Assembly (NCBI GenBank): GCA_936914845.1 | Contig: CAKZGE010000011.1 | Location: 1 to 64,000, forward strand | DNA from: an uncultured Chloracidobacterium sp. | GTDB taxonomy: Bacteria; Acidobacteriota; Blastocatellia; Pyrinomonadales; Pyrinomonadaceae | Reading direction: 5' to 3' | Length of the DNA: 64,000 bases | Part shown: piece by piece, positions 7,602 to 16,830 of the stretch | Layout of the letters: every line of letters begins with the position of its first letter | How positions within the stretch are numbered: the stretch's first letter is position 1 | Program-made: the position numbers and the translations under genes | The notes under the pieces: model-generated | Seen by the model: the letters and a program-made list of their open reading frames with translations, nothing else | Databases searched by the model: none | Told to the model about the DNA's origin: nothing

Positions 7602-10028
7602 TTATACCGATGCGTCGGAGGTAATGCCGTCCGCCGCGGTGTCGGCGTTCCACAATTGCTGTGTCTGAATAGCCTTGTCGTCTTCGACATATTCCAGAGC
7701 GTGCTGCAGCACCTCGTCGATCGTATCTACGGTGTGGATGGTAAGATCTTCTCGGACCTCATCCGGCACGTCGCTAAGATCTTTTTCGTTTTCTTTCGAA
7801 AGGATCAAAGTTTTCAGTCCAAAACGATGGGCGGCGAGAAGCTTTTCCTTTACGCCACCGATCGGGAGCACCTTACCGCGAAGCGTGATCTCTCCGGTCA
7901 TTGCCACATCGTGGCGAGCCCGTTTACCCGTTAGGGCGGAGACCATAGCCGTGGCGATGGTGATGCCCGCGCTCGGGCCGTCTTTCGGTATTGCTCCTTC
8001 GGGCACATGGATGTGAAGATCCTTTTCGCGAAAATCCTTGGGGTCGATGCCCAATTCTTCCGCCCGGCTCCGGACACAGGTTAAAGCGGCCCTTGCCGAT
8101 TCCTGCATAACTTCCCCGAGCTTGCCGGTAAGCGTAACCTCGCCCTTGCCTTCGACCAATGTTGCCTCAACCTGAAGCACGTCGCCGCCGACCTCCGTCC
8201 AAGCCAATCCATTGACCAGCCCGATCTCGCTTTTACGAGCAATGTCCTGTTTGCGAAATCTGATCGTTCCGAGCAATTCGCGAACCTTTTCGGCATCAAC
8301 TACTACCCGAAAAGCATCCTTTTCTGCGGTGACGACATATTTCCGGGCGATCTTTCGAAGGCACGAACCGATCTCACGTTCCAAATTGCGCACGCCGGCT
8401 TCGCGGGTGTAGTGGCGGATCAGTTCCAAAACGCCATCATCGGTAAAGCGCACCTTTTCCGCATTGAGCCCATTATCTTCTGCGGCTTTCAAAATGAGAT
8501 GCCGATTGGCGATCTCGAGCTTTTCGCGCTCCGTGTATCCGGAAAGGTGGAGTATTTCCAGTCTGTCCTGCAATGCCGGCGGTATCGTATGCAGAACGTT
8601 CGCCGTGGCGATGAAGAACACTTTCGAAAGATCGTAATCAACATCGAGATAGTGGTCGCGAAACGAATTATTCTGCTCCGGATCGAGCACCTCCAGCAAG
8701 GCCGCACTCGGGTCGCCGCGAAAATCACGCCCTAGTTTATCTACTTCGTCCAACAGGATGACGGGATTGACGGTGCCGGCCCGCTTCATCAATTGAACTA
8801 TCTGTCCCGGCAAAGCTCCAATGTACGTCCGGCGATGGCCGCGGATCTCAGCTTCATCGTGCACACCGCCCAATGCAAGGCGCATGAACTTACGGCCCGT
8901 AGCATTGGCGATGGATTTTCCAAGCGATGTCTTACCAACGCCCGGGGCCCCGACGAAACAAAGGATCGTGCCCTTCGGATTTTGAACAAGCTGTCGGACC
9001 GCCAAAAATTCCAATATCCGTTCCTTGATCTTCTCAAGGCCATAGTGGTCTTCGTTCAGCGTCTGTTCGGCCGCAGTCAGGTCTTCGATCTCTTCGGAAC
9101 GCTCTTGCCATGGCACGTTGATCAGCCAATCGAGATATGTCCGCGAAACGGTGCTTTCGGCAGACATCGGCGGCATTGCCTCAAGCCGCGAAAATTCGAG
9201 CATCGCCTTTTCTTTAGCTTCTTCGGTCATGCCCGCTTCTTCGATCTTCTTTTTCAGATCTTCAAGTTCGGCCTTTTCGTCTTTGCGCCCAAGCTCTTTA
9301 TGGATAGCCTTTATCTGTTCGTTCAGATAATATTCCCGCTGGTGTTTATCCATCTGCTTTTTGGTCCGCGAATGGATCGAACGGTCGAGCTGCCGCTTCT
9401 CGATCTCAGATTCCAGCACATCCGCCAGTTTCTGCAGCCTTTCCTGTACGGAAAATGTTTCCAGCAATGTTTGCTTTTCTTCTACTGAGATCCGCAGATG
9501 CGACGACATAGAATCGGCGATCTGGGCGGCGGAAATACCGCGCAGCGAAGCATGCAGCGCATCCGTATAAGCATCCGGTGAAACACGCAGAAACTGTTCG
9601 ACCAACCCGTGGATCTTCTGCAGCAGGCCGTCCGTGCGAAATCCCGATTCGTCCGAAGAATTCACCTTTCTCACGTGGGCGTAGAACATTCCGTCTTCGT
9701 CCTGCTCCACCCGTATCGAACTTCCGCGTTCGCGGCCTTCGACCACCACTTTGATCTGCCCGTTATCCTGCCGCTGTGCCTGCAGAATTCGTCCGAGCGT
9801 GCCGACTTGATAGATCTGCTCGCTATTCGGCTCATCGATGGTCGCATCGTGCTGCGTCGCCAAAAATATATCGCGGTCGCCCGTCATTGCTTCTTCCAAA
9901 GCTCTGACCGAGCTAGGTCGGCCGATCTTGAACGCAACCTTTGTAAAAGGAAATATTACGACATCACGGATGGGAACCATCGGATAACGCTTAATGTCCG
10001 GAGGCATTTGATCTGTAAATTCCTGCAT
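7602..10028 (-). CDS. lon: ATP-dependent protease La (Lon)
   Basis: Lon degrades misfolded and regulatory proteins in the cytosol as a hexamer. With the ATG at 10028 the product has 808 residues, the normal size. It has the N-terminal substrate domain beginning YPMVPIRDVVIFPF, a coiled-coil NTD2 region, and an AAA+ module with Walker A GAPGVGKTS and Walker B VILLDEVDK. The protease domain carries the catalytic Ser in PKDGPSAG and the catalytic Lys in PIGGVKEK. The frame extends upstream to a TTG at 10091. However, a good promoter lies at 10077-10104, placing the transcript start near 10070, so the ATG is preferred. The C-terminus ends with an acidic, low-complexity tail of about 20 residues. 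engB follows closely. Confidence 0.97.
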   Translation of the reverse strand: MQEFTDQMPPDIKRYPMVPIRDVVIFPFTKVAFKIGRPSSVRALEEAMTGDRDIFLATQHDATIDEPNSEQIYQVGTLGRILQAQRQDNGQIKVVVEGRERGSSIRVEQDEDGMFYAHVRKVNSSDESGFRTDGLLQKIHGLVEQFLRVSPDAYTDALHASLRGISAAQIADSMSSHLRISVEEKQTLLETFSVQERLQKLADVLESEIEKRQLDRSIHSRTKKQMDKHQREYYLNEQIKAIHKELGRKDEKAELEDLKKKIEEAGMTEEAKEKAMLEFSRLEAMPPMSAESTVSRTYLDWLINVPWQERSEEIEDLTAAEQTLNEDHYGLEKIKERILEFLAVRQLVQNPKGTILCFVGAPGVGKTSLGKSIANATGRKFMRLALGGVHDEAEIRGHRRTYIGALPGQIVQLMKRAGTVNPVILLDEVDKLGRDFRGDPSAALLEVLDPEQNNSFRDHYLDVDYDLSKVFFIATANVLHTIPPALQDRLEILHLSGYTEREKLEIANRHLILKAAEDNGLNAEKVRFTDDGVLELIRHYTREAGVRNLEREIGSCLRKIARKYVVTAEKDAFRVVVDAEKVRELLGTIRFRKQDIARKSEIGLVNGLAWTEVGGDVLQVEATLVEGKGEVTLTGKLGEVMQESARAALTCVRSRAEELGIDPKDFREKDLHIHVPEGAIPKDGPSAGITIATAMVSALTGKRARHDVAMTGEITLRGKVLPIGGVKEKLLAAHRFGLKTLILSKENEKDLSDVPDEVREDLTIHTVDTIDEVLQHALEYVEDDKAIQTQQLWNADTAADGITSDASV

Positions 10029-10076
10029 AATACTGCGGTGTTGAGAGCTCCAACTAGGCACAAAAAACTTAGAGCA

Positions 10077-10104
10077 ATTATATTTACTCAAAAAAAGTGT
10101 CGAA
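10077..10104 (-). promoter_or_regulatory. sigma-70-type promoter of lon
   Basis: On the minus strand a -35-like TTCGAC (10099-10104) and a perfect -10 TATAAT (10077-10082) are separated by 16 bases. This places the transcript start near 10070, about 42 bases before the preferred lon ATG, and argues against the TTG start at 10091. No HAIR or HspR-type operator was recognised. Confidence 0.6.
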
Positions 10105-10253
10105 AATCAATGTTAACTTTCGCCGTACGCTTGGTTGACCTAATAAAGTACGAATATAGCAAAGATTCTACTATTTAATTAAAGCGATCTTAGGGATGGG
10201 TTGAGAGGTATCAGGTATGGGCGGGATTTTGGCCGGTTCTTGTCCATAACATC

Positions 10254-11039
10254 TCATTGTGTTTGGGTACCCGAGTTTTTAGCATCTAATAAGTTAGAAG
10301 CTCCTTTGGAAATTTCAGCGTTAGAACTGTTCTTCAACTCACTTAGAAGTTTTCGAGCTTTTTCGGCATCCTTCTTTGAATTTACCAAATATCGACCCAA
10401 GAAGTATTTGGCGTACTCTCCATATGAACCGGAACCATAAGTGTTAATGAATTCTGCGAAAACTGTTTCATCGTCCTTAAATCCCAAGGTGCCGTACCAA
10501 AGATCCATTTTGTTTTTGGTCATAAAATCATAGGCTTCTTTGTCTGAACCTTTGGCATTAATAATTTCAACTTCAACAATATTAGATTTCAGGTCGCCTA
10601 TTTCGCCAAGCCCCTTAAGGCCGAGCCTAAGCTGATAGGTTCCTGATTGTTCCGATATTTTCTCAACAATTGGCGGAACAACCGTCCGCACAGATTGAAA
10701 GTCTTTACTGATCTGAACCTTGGTTCCGGGCATCGCAACAGGTCGCGAACTTGATATTATCCTTTCAGATCTAAGATCAAGTTCGGTCACATTGCCATCC
10801 GGCATTCTCACCTCAACATGAAAACTTCGAAATATGTCCTCGGGATCCAAATCGATATCGTCTGACCCGACATTGGATAGCCGAATATTAAAGAAAACCG
10901 GTTCGCCTTGTAAAAAGGCAGATTTGTTTGTTGTTAAATCAACCTTCAGTTTATGCTCCAATCTATTTGAAGAAGATTGCGCATTTCCCAAAACAGCAAT
11001 ACTTACAAATAAAAAAATGGCAATGCTGGACCTTTTCAT
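10254..11039 (-). CDS. secreted protein of unknown function
   Basis: The 261-residue product begins with a clear Sec signal peptide (MKRSSIAIFLFVSIAVLGNAQ) and a probable cleavage site after GNAQ. The next about 130 residues look like a beta-sandwich domain (FLQGEPVFFNIRLSNVGSDD resembles CARDB/intracellular proteinase-inhibitor-type Ig folds). The C-terminal about 90 residues are helical and hold a TPR-like pattern (EYAKYFLGRYLVNSKKDAEKARKLL). It starts 11 bases after the upstream secreted protease gene, so the two form an operon. Codon use and base composition are AT-richer than the flanking lon and clpX. I do not recognise a named family. Confidence 0.75.
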   Translation of the reverse strand: MKRSSIAIFLFVSIAVLGNAQSSSNRLEHKLKVDLTTNKSAFLQGEPVFFNIRLSNVGSDDIDLDPEDIFRSFHVEVRMPDGNVTELDLRSERIISSSRPVAMPGTKVQISKDFQSVRTVVPPIVEKISEQSGTYQLRLGLKGLGEIGDLKSNIVEVEIINAKGSDKEAYDFMTKNKMDLWYGTLGFKDDETVFAEFINTYGSGSYGEYAKYFLGRYLVNSKKDAEKARKLLSELKNSSNAEISKGASNLLDAKNSGTQTQ

Positions 11040-11050
11040 TAAATTTCTCC

Positions 11051-13201
11051 TTATTGACCTGGACTATTAGTGCGGCGCCGCATTATGTTGATGTGTTCAG
11101 GGTGTAATCTTCGGGCATTTATACTGCTTGGAGGCGAAGAATAGTCCATGATATGGAATGTACTCCTGACTGCATCCCCGCCCAATCCAAATTGATGTCC
11201 GATTTCATGCGGTGCTGTTGTTGCTATTTCATTTACAATATGTCCAGAGGTTAGCCACGTCCTTACAACATCGCTTTGGGACTCCAAATACACGATAGAA
11301 CCTGCCCCGCCGTACGGCATGGTACTACAAGTTATTGGTGGTATTGTTGTCATAGGACAAGTGGAGCTTAAGTAGCAATCACACACCCCTATCGAATTTG
11401 GTGGAACAACTCCTTTAGTAATGCCAGACTGAGAACCCTGCATTTCTCCTGAACTAACACATTGTTGGGTATTAAAATCAAAGACACAACCATCAGCATC
11501 CTTGTCTAGCGGGCCTTGATAGCCAAACATAAGATAAACAATCCAAAATTGCGGACTTTCAAAGGTAGCCGAGTTTCTATTGGCACTTATTATTTGAGAA
11601 GCCTCATCAATTGAAGTTTCGTCGGACTCAATATTTAGGTCAAATACTATGTTGTTTTGGCTCATACCACTACTTATTGCCCAACCATATTCAGGCATTA
11701 TGTAGGCATCAGCAAATACATTTTCATTACGAGCGTCGGCTTCAGCCATTAATGACAAAGAATCTTGAAATCTGGTTAAAGTTTCGTCAGCATCTCCGTC
11801 TTTTAAGTTTCCGTCATTATTATTGTAATCATCGTCATCGTAGAGAGTAAATGACGTACCAAGTTGAATTCTTTCAATACTTCCGGGCGAGGCATCTATT
11901 ATTACCGAGTTTGGCCCATTTAAAACTACATTCCATGACGTGTTGTTAACCACAATTCTCCCATTATTAAACCTATGCGGTTCTAAGGGGGAAGTAGTGT
12001 TAACAAAAAACCCGGCGTAAACAGTACATGGCGGATTTTGGGGCGGGGGCGGACATTGTGTTCCGCCAAGTCCGCTAATAGTGCCAGTTTGGTTGTTGCC
12101 AGATATCTGACTCATTGAATCTACTTCTACGTGAAGTCTGCGCCAGACAGTAAGCATGTCGGTTTGACAGGCAGGCACGGAAGATTCAGTGCACACAGTC
12201 ATCTCACCCCCCGCATCAACCGGCGTCGGAATCATATTTTCGTCCTGTAGCACTAGACCATCTTCAGAAAGATCAAGACTGGATATGTAATCAAGACTGG
12301 TACTAGCAACTACAATAAAGTTATCACCCGCGTGCATTGTCACGGTAAAATCCACCTGTGCTGATCCAAACGCATCAGTAAGACAGGAAAGTCCTTTAAC
12401 CACACCCTTTGCAAACTGCTGGCAGTCAAACTTATTGGCTGGTATCGATGTGGGTATAGTCAGGAGACCACCTTTTGTATCACTCATCCCATCAACGGTT
12501 CCGTTGTTGTCCTTCCCAGATTTTAGCGTTGCTGTATCGTTTGAATCGATCGGCGCTGTATCTGACGAAGGATCATCAACATCGAAACTTCTAAAATAAA
12601 TTCGCACATTTGATTCAGCACGATAGTACTGGGACTTCACTCGAATCTTTCGCCTATCCACTACTTCTGTAGGAAGTTTCCTATCTGGAAAGATCCTTTT
12701 ACCGCCCGCAACGTTGGGATTATCGTCGATAGGCAAATCGTCGGTCAAGATTTGTTGAAACTTAATGCTGGTTATTTTTTCATCTGAAGGGGTAATTATG
12801 CAGCCACCAGACGTTTCAGACTCCCAAGGAGTTGTATGTGAGGCGCTTATGCAGTATCGAGCACCGGGAACGAAACTAGACGATGTCAACGTTACATGCG
12901 GGTGCACGTTACAATTGGTCGACTGCGAGTCACTCACCGAGACATTCGGCCCTGTCATTGTAGCCTGCACTGAACAAACAACGTTTCCAAGATCAAAAAA
13001 CCCTTCTGTAAAACCGTAACCGTTTGTATAGGCAATCCCGACCAAGGTCTCTTTGTCATCCATATTGATAGACGAGCCACCAATATTAGCAAAATATCGA
13101 TATCGTGCAGAACTATCTAAAATTGCAATAGACGGCGAGAAGAGGAAAATTACTATGGAAAGAAGGTGAAAGACCGTTATTATGGGAGTTATTTGGAGCA
13201 T
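11051..13201 (-). CDS. secreted metzincin-like zinc metalloprotease
   Basis: The 716-residue protein starts with a hydrophobic export signal (about 1-30). A long region of beta-rich, Asn/Ser/Thr-rich sequence with scattered cysteines follows and looks like secreted Ig-type modules. Near the C-terminus, at about 665-676, is HEIGHQFGLGGD, a zinc-binding HExxHxxGxxx(H/D) motif with Asp in the third-ligand position. The Met-turn HIMDYSS follows at about 683-689. This is the metzincin arrangement (Asp third ligand as in snapalysin-like enzymes), so an extracellular endopeptidase is likely. It is about 3-4 times longer than a catalytic domain alone. It has its own promoter and an AT-rich composition, and lies inserted between clpX and lon. 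Confidence 0.75.
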   Translation of the reverse strand: MLQITPIITVFHLLSIVIFLFSPSIAILDSSARYRYFANIGGSSINMDDKETLVGIAYTNGYGFTEGFFDLGNVVCSVQATMTGPNVSVSDSQSTNCNVHPHVTLTSSSFVPGARYCISASHTTPWESETSGGCIITPSDEKITSIKFQQILTDDLPIDDNPNVAGGKRIFPDRKLPTEVVDRRKIRVKSQYYRAESNVRIYFRSFDVDDPSSDTAPIDSNDTATLKSGKDNNGTVDGMSDTKGGLLTIPTSIPANKFDCQQFAKGVVKGLSCLTDAFGSAQVDFTVTMHAGDNFIVVASTSLDYISSLDLSEDGLVLQDENMIPTPVDAGGEMTVCTESSVPACQTDMLTVWRRLHVEVDSMSQISGNNQTGTISGLGGTQCPPPPQNPPCTVYAGFFVNTTSPLEPHRFNNGRIVVNNTSWNVVLNGPNSVIIDASPGSIERIQLGTSFTLYDDDDYNNNDGNLKDGDADETLTRFQDSLSLMAEADARNENVFADAYIMPEYGWAISSGMSQNNIVFDLNIESDETSIDEASQIISANRNSATFESPQFWIVYLMFGYQGPLDKDADGCVFDFNTQQCVSSGEMQGSQSGITKGVVPPNSIGVCDCYLSSTCPMTTIPPITCSTMPYGGAGSIVYLESQSDVVRTWLTSGHIVNEIATTAPHEIGHQFGLGGDAVRSTFHIMDYSSPPSSINARRLHPEHINIMRRRTNSPGQ

Positions 13202-13219
13202 AGCTAAACCTACAATCGC

Positions 13220-13247
13220 AGTATACTCCTTTTTTTACTTTTGTAAA
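13220..13247 (-). promoter_or_regulatory. sigma-70-type promoter of the secreted metalloprotease operon
   Basis: The minus strand shows TTTACA (13242-13247), a 16-base spacer and TATACT (13220-13225). This predicts a short leader before the ATG at 13201. An own promoter fits an independently expressed insertion between clpX and lon. Confidence 0.6.
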
Positions 13248-13263
13248 TTAGTTTTATAGAGCA

Positions 13264-14508
13264 TTACGCGGCTTCTTCGATTCGGCTGATCACATCAAAG
13301 ACCGGTGTTTTGCGTTCGATCATTTCGCGGGTGATGACCAATTCCTTGATCTTTTTGTCCGAAGGCAGAACGTACATCGAATCAAGCAGCACTTCTTCCA
13401 TTATCATCATCAACCCGCGGGCACCGACCTTTCTTTTAAAGGCCTCTTGGGCGACCGCTTTGAGAGCTCCTTCGGTGAATTTGAGGTTGATATTGTCGAA
13501 TTCGAATTTGCGCTGATACTGTCGGGCCAAAGCGTTTTTCGGCTCGGTCAATATCTTGACCAACGCTTCTTCATCGAGCGGTTCAAGCGTGCCGAGCACC
13601 GGCAATCGGCCGACGAATTCAGGGATCAAGCCGTAGTGGATCAGATCTTCGGGTTCGAGTTTGGAAATCGCTTCATTCTGCCGCTGGGAACTTGATTTGA
13701 TGTCCGCCTGAAATCCTAGAGATCTATTGCGGAAACGTTTTTCGACCACCTTTTCAAGGCCGATGAACGCCCCGCCGCAGATGAAAAGAATGTTCGTCGT
13801 ATCAAGCTGAATGAAATCCTGCTGCGGATGTTTGCGTCCTCCGCCGGAAGGAATGTTTGCCACCGTGCCTTCCAATATCTTCAAAAGTGCCTGTTGAACG
13901 CCTTCGCCGGAAACGTCGCGCGTGATCGACGGGTTGTCGTCCTTGCGGCAGATCTTGTCGATCTCGTCGATGTATATAATTCCCTGCTGTGCCTTTTCGA
14001 CATCGTTGCCGGCCGCCTGAAGCAGCCGCAGCAGGATATTTTCGACATCTTCGCCGACATAGCCGGCCTCGGTCAAACTGGTGGCATCGACGATGCAGAA
14101 CGGAACGCTCAGTACACGGGCCAGTGTTTGGGCGAGCAAGGTTTTGCCGGTGCCGGTCGGGCCGATCAAAAGGATATTTGATTTTTGGATCTCAATATCA
14201 GAACGGCGTTTTGCCATTTCCAACCGTTTGTAATGCTGATAAACGGCGACAGAAAGGCGTTTTTTCGATTCATCCTGGCCGATGACGTATTCATCGAGAA
14301 ATTTCTTTATTTCTTGCGGCTTAGGTATCGTGGTCCGAGCGGCAGCCGTTTCGGTCTGCTCATCGTCATTGATGATCTCGTTGCAAATATCGATACATTC
14401 ATTGCAGACGTAAACGCCGGGGCCGGCGATCAATTTTCGAACATCATTCTGCGATTTGCCGCAGAACGAACAACATAAAAGTTCTTCCGGTCGTCTGAAA
14501 TTTGCCAT
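13264..14508 (-). CDS. clpX: ATP-dependent unfoldase ClpX
   Basis: ClpX unfolds tagged or native substrates and feeds them to ClpP. From the ATG at 14508 the protein has 414 residues, standard length. The N-terminal zinc-binding domain has paired cysteines in CCSFCGKSQ and CNECIDIC. The AAA+ domain has Walker A GPTGTGKT, Walker B IIYIDEIDK and the pore-loop GYVGEDVE. The frame can extend to a TTG at 14535, but ClpX proteins typically begin close to the FRRPEE segment, so the ATG was chosen. It follows clpP by 84 bases on the same strand, the usual clpP-clpX order. It is separated from lon by a foreign-looking insert. Confidence 0.97.
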   Translation of the reverse strand: MANFRRPEELLCCSFCGKSQNDVRKLIAGPGVYVCNECIDICNEIINDDEQTETAAARTTIPKPQEIKKFLDEYVIGQDESKKRLSVAVYQHYKRLEMAKRRSDIEIQKSNILLIGPTGTGKTLLAQTLARVLSVPFCIVDATSLTEAGYVGEDVENILLRLLQAAGNDVEKAQQGIIYIDEIDKICRKDDNPSITRDVSGEGVQQALLKILEGTVANIPSGGGRKHPQQDFIQLDTTNILFICGGAFIGLEKVVEKRFRNRSLGFQADIKSSSQRQNEAISKLEPEDLIHYGLIPEFVGRLPVLGTLEPLDEEALVKILTEPKNALARQYQRKFEFDNINLKFTEGALKAVAQEAFKRKVGARGLMMIMEEVLLDSMYVLPSDKKIKELVITREMIERKTPVFDVISRIEEAA

Positions 14509-14592
14509 AAACAAGATGTTTGGGCCGGCCGCCAAGCCTGTATGCCGAAAATGGCACCCAAAACTTTAGATGCCTGGCCCTAAAGCCAAAGA

Positions 14593-15180
14593 CTATTTTT
14601 CTCTGTGCTCGATCACTTCGTCGATCAAGCCGTATTCCTTTGCCTGATAGGGCGAAAGGATGCGGTCGCGTTCGACGTCTTTTTCAACCTGGTCAAAGGT
14701 TTGTCCGCTGTGCTCCGAAATGATCCGCGAGGTCATTTCGCGCATTCGAAGGATCTCTTCCGCCATAATTCGGACATCCGTTGCTTGGCCCGAAGCTCCG
14801 CCGGACGGCTGGTGGATCAGAATTCGCGAATGCGGCAGAGCAAAGCGCTTGCCTTTGGTTCCGGCCGTCAGCAATAGTGCTCCCATCGAGGCACATTGGC
14901 CGACACAAATGGTGGTCACATCGTTTTTGATGAACTGCATTGTGTCATAGATGGCCATGCCGGCAGTGATCGAACCGCCGGGACTATTGATATACAAATT
15001 GATGTCGCGTTCCGGATCTTCTGCCTCCAAAAACAACAATTGGGCGACCAGCAGATTGGCGATCTGGTCATCGATCGGCGTGCCGATAAAGATAATGCTG
15101 TCTTTCAACAGCCGCGAATAGATATCAAACGCACGCTCTCCGCGTGACGTTTGCTCGACTACCATTGGGACTAATGCCAT
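14593..15180 (-). CDS. clpP: ATP-dependent Clp protease proteolytic subunit ClpP
   Basis: ClpP is a serine peptidase forming a 14-subunit barrel that degrades substrates delivered by ClpX or other Clp ATPases. The 195-residue product from the ATG at 15180 (preceded by GAAAGG) shows the catalytic Ser in GQCASMGALLL and the catalytic His in LPHSRILIHQPSGG. The catalytic Asp is expected in the VERDRILS region (residue pattern DVERDR). The oligomerisation handle region is normal. It sits between tig and clpX in the classic tig-clpP-clpX arrangement. A TTG four codons upstream is in frame but less likely. Confidence 0.98.
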   Translation of the reverse strand: MALVPMVVEQTSRGERAFDIYSRLLKDSIIFIGTPIDDQIANLLVAQLLFLEAEDPERDINLYINSPGGSITAGMAIYDTMQFIKNDVTTICVGQCASMGALLLTAGTKGKRFALPHSRILIHQPSGGASGQATDVRIMAEEILRMREMTSRIISEHSGQTFDQVEKDVERDRILSPYQAKEYGLIDEVIEHREK

Positions 15181-15314
15181 ATAACCTTTCAAAAACCGAA
15201 ATCGGCTGTTTCTTGATAAATTGCTTTAATTGTGCGGCGATAAGTTGTTGTATCAGCATATATTGCCGATTTCGAAACTGATTGTACAACCTTTCGCCGC
15301 GAATGCAAAACGTC

Positions 15315-16751
15315 TTATTTTGCGGCCTTTTTCTTTGTCTCTTTTTTGGGCTTTTCGGTCGCAGCCGTTTCTTTTTCCGCTTTTGCTTTACCTTTAGCGG
15401 GCTTTTTCGGCTTTTCTTCGCCCTCGGCAGCTTCGGTGCCCGGTTCTTGCCATTCACCCTCCGTCACCTTGATCTTGCCGACCAAAGCTTCGATCGCTTT
15501 GCGCGTTCGCAGGTTGTTGGCGACGGTTTCCAAGCCGCCTTGTCCTTCCAGCGAGGCTTTTAACTGTTCCGGGGTCGCACGATAATATTCCGCGAGCCTT
15601 GCTATCTCTTCATCGACCTCGGCATCTGTTACGTCAAGTTTTTCGCTTTCCGCGATCTTATCAAGCAGCAGTGCTCCGCGAACGTCATTTTCGGCCTGGC
15701 CGCGCATTTGTGAATAAAGCATTTGAATAAAATCTTCCTGAACTTGCCGCGGATCCATTCCACGCTGCTGGAGGTCTCTGGCAAAATTGTTCAAAAGATT
15801 GCGGGTCTGATTTTCGACCAGCGTGTTCGGCACTTCAAACTCGTTGTCTTTGATAAGCTGTGCGACCGCCTCATTGCGGACCCGGGCATCGGCGTCCGAA
15901 TCGGAGTATGCTTCAACATCGGCACGCAGCTTTTTGCGAAGGTCGGCCAGCGACTCATAGCCTTCGTCAAAGCTGACAGCCCATTCATCGTTCATTTCCG
16001 GCACTTCCGTCGCGGCTACGCCTTTGATCTTTGCCTTGTAATGGACGGTTTTGCCCGCAAGCTCCGCCGCGGAGAAATCTTCCGGATAATTTACCGTGAA
16101 CTCTTTTTCTTCGTCCTCTTTAACCCCGGCCAGATTTTCGGAGAAAGAAGCGTCGATGGTGTCGTCGCCTAGCTTGATCTGGATATCTTCGGCGGTGATC
16201 GGTTCATCTTCGCCTTCGATATTGCCGACGAGATCGACGGTCACAGTATCACCGTCCTTAGATGCTCGGCCCTCGACCGGGATCAAAGCGGCATGTTCTT
16301 GCAGACGCTCGGAAACGAGATCATCGATATCTGCCTCCGTAACCGGACGACGGCGCCGAACGATCTCAATACCCTTCAGATCCGGTGCGGCAACTTCCGG
16401 CATTACCTCGACATGAATATGCAGGTCGATCGGCTGCGAGCCGTTGACCTTTACGTTTTCGGCATCTTCGATATGCAGGTGCGGTTCGCTGAGCGGATGC
16501 AAGCCGTGCTCATCGATCGCCGCGGCAACTTTTTCCGGCAATATCGATTGGAGCACATCATTCTTGATCTCTTCCTGAAACCGCATCCTAACAACATCTA
16601 TCGGAGCATATCCCTTGCGGAATCCGGGCACCGTAACCATTCCCGCGATCTTTTTGCTGACGCGGTTATAGGCACCTTTAATGGTGTCGGTATCGATTTG
16701 CAGCTTGATCTCCTTCTGTGTCGGAGAAACTTCTTTTAACGTGGTTTTCAT
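15315..16751 (-). CDS. tig: trigger factor (ribosome-bound chaperone and prolyl isomerase)
   Basis: Trigger factor binds the ribosomal exit tunnel near L23 and shields nascent chains. The 478-residue protein has the N-terminal ribosome-binding domain with the signature-like GFRKGYAPIDVVR (about 44-56, TF signature GFRxGxxP). A PPIase FKBP-like domain follows in the middle (about 150-245: DGDTVTVDLVG to HYKAKIKGV), then the helical C-terminal chaperone arms. The last about 45 residues form a Lys/Ala/Glu-rich tail (KPKKPAKGKAKAEKE and similar) not found in E. coli TF. The tail is basic and probably disordered. It precedes clpP and clpX. Confidence 0.96.
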   Translation of the reverse strand: MKTTLKEVSPTQKEIKLQIDTDTIKGAYNRVSKKIAGMVTVPGFRKGYAPIDVVRMRFQEEIKNDVLQSILPEKVAAAIDEHGLHPLSEPHLHIEDAENVKVNGSQPIDLHIHVEVMPEVAAPDLKGIEIVRRRRPVTEADIDDLVSERLQEHAALIPVEGRASKDGDTVTVDLVGNIEGEDEPITAEDIQIKLGDDTIDASFSENLAGVKEDEEKEFTVNYPEDFSAAELAGKTVHYKAKIKGVAATEVPEMNDEWAVSFDEGYESLADLRKKLRADVEAYSDSDADARVRNEAVAQLIKDNEFEVPNTLVENQTRNLLNNFARDLQQRGMDPRQVQEDFIQMLYSQMRGQAENDVRGALLLDKIAESEKLDVTDAEVDEEIARLAEYYRATPEQLKASLEGQGGLETVANNLRTRKAIEALVGKIKVTEGEWQEPGTEAAEGEEKPKKPAKGKAKAEKETAATEKPKKETKKKAAK

Positions 16752-16830
16752 CTGAATTCAAATATACGAACAGTAATAGAAAAGAATATCCAAAGAGGCG
16801 AAAAAAGTCGAATTGAGCGAGGCGGCCGAC

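Noticed and set aside
10029..10091. Upstream TTG start for lon
   Set aside because: The promoter at 10077-10104 starts transcription downstream of it, and the ATG at 10028 matches the usual family start.
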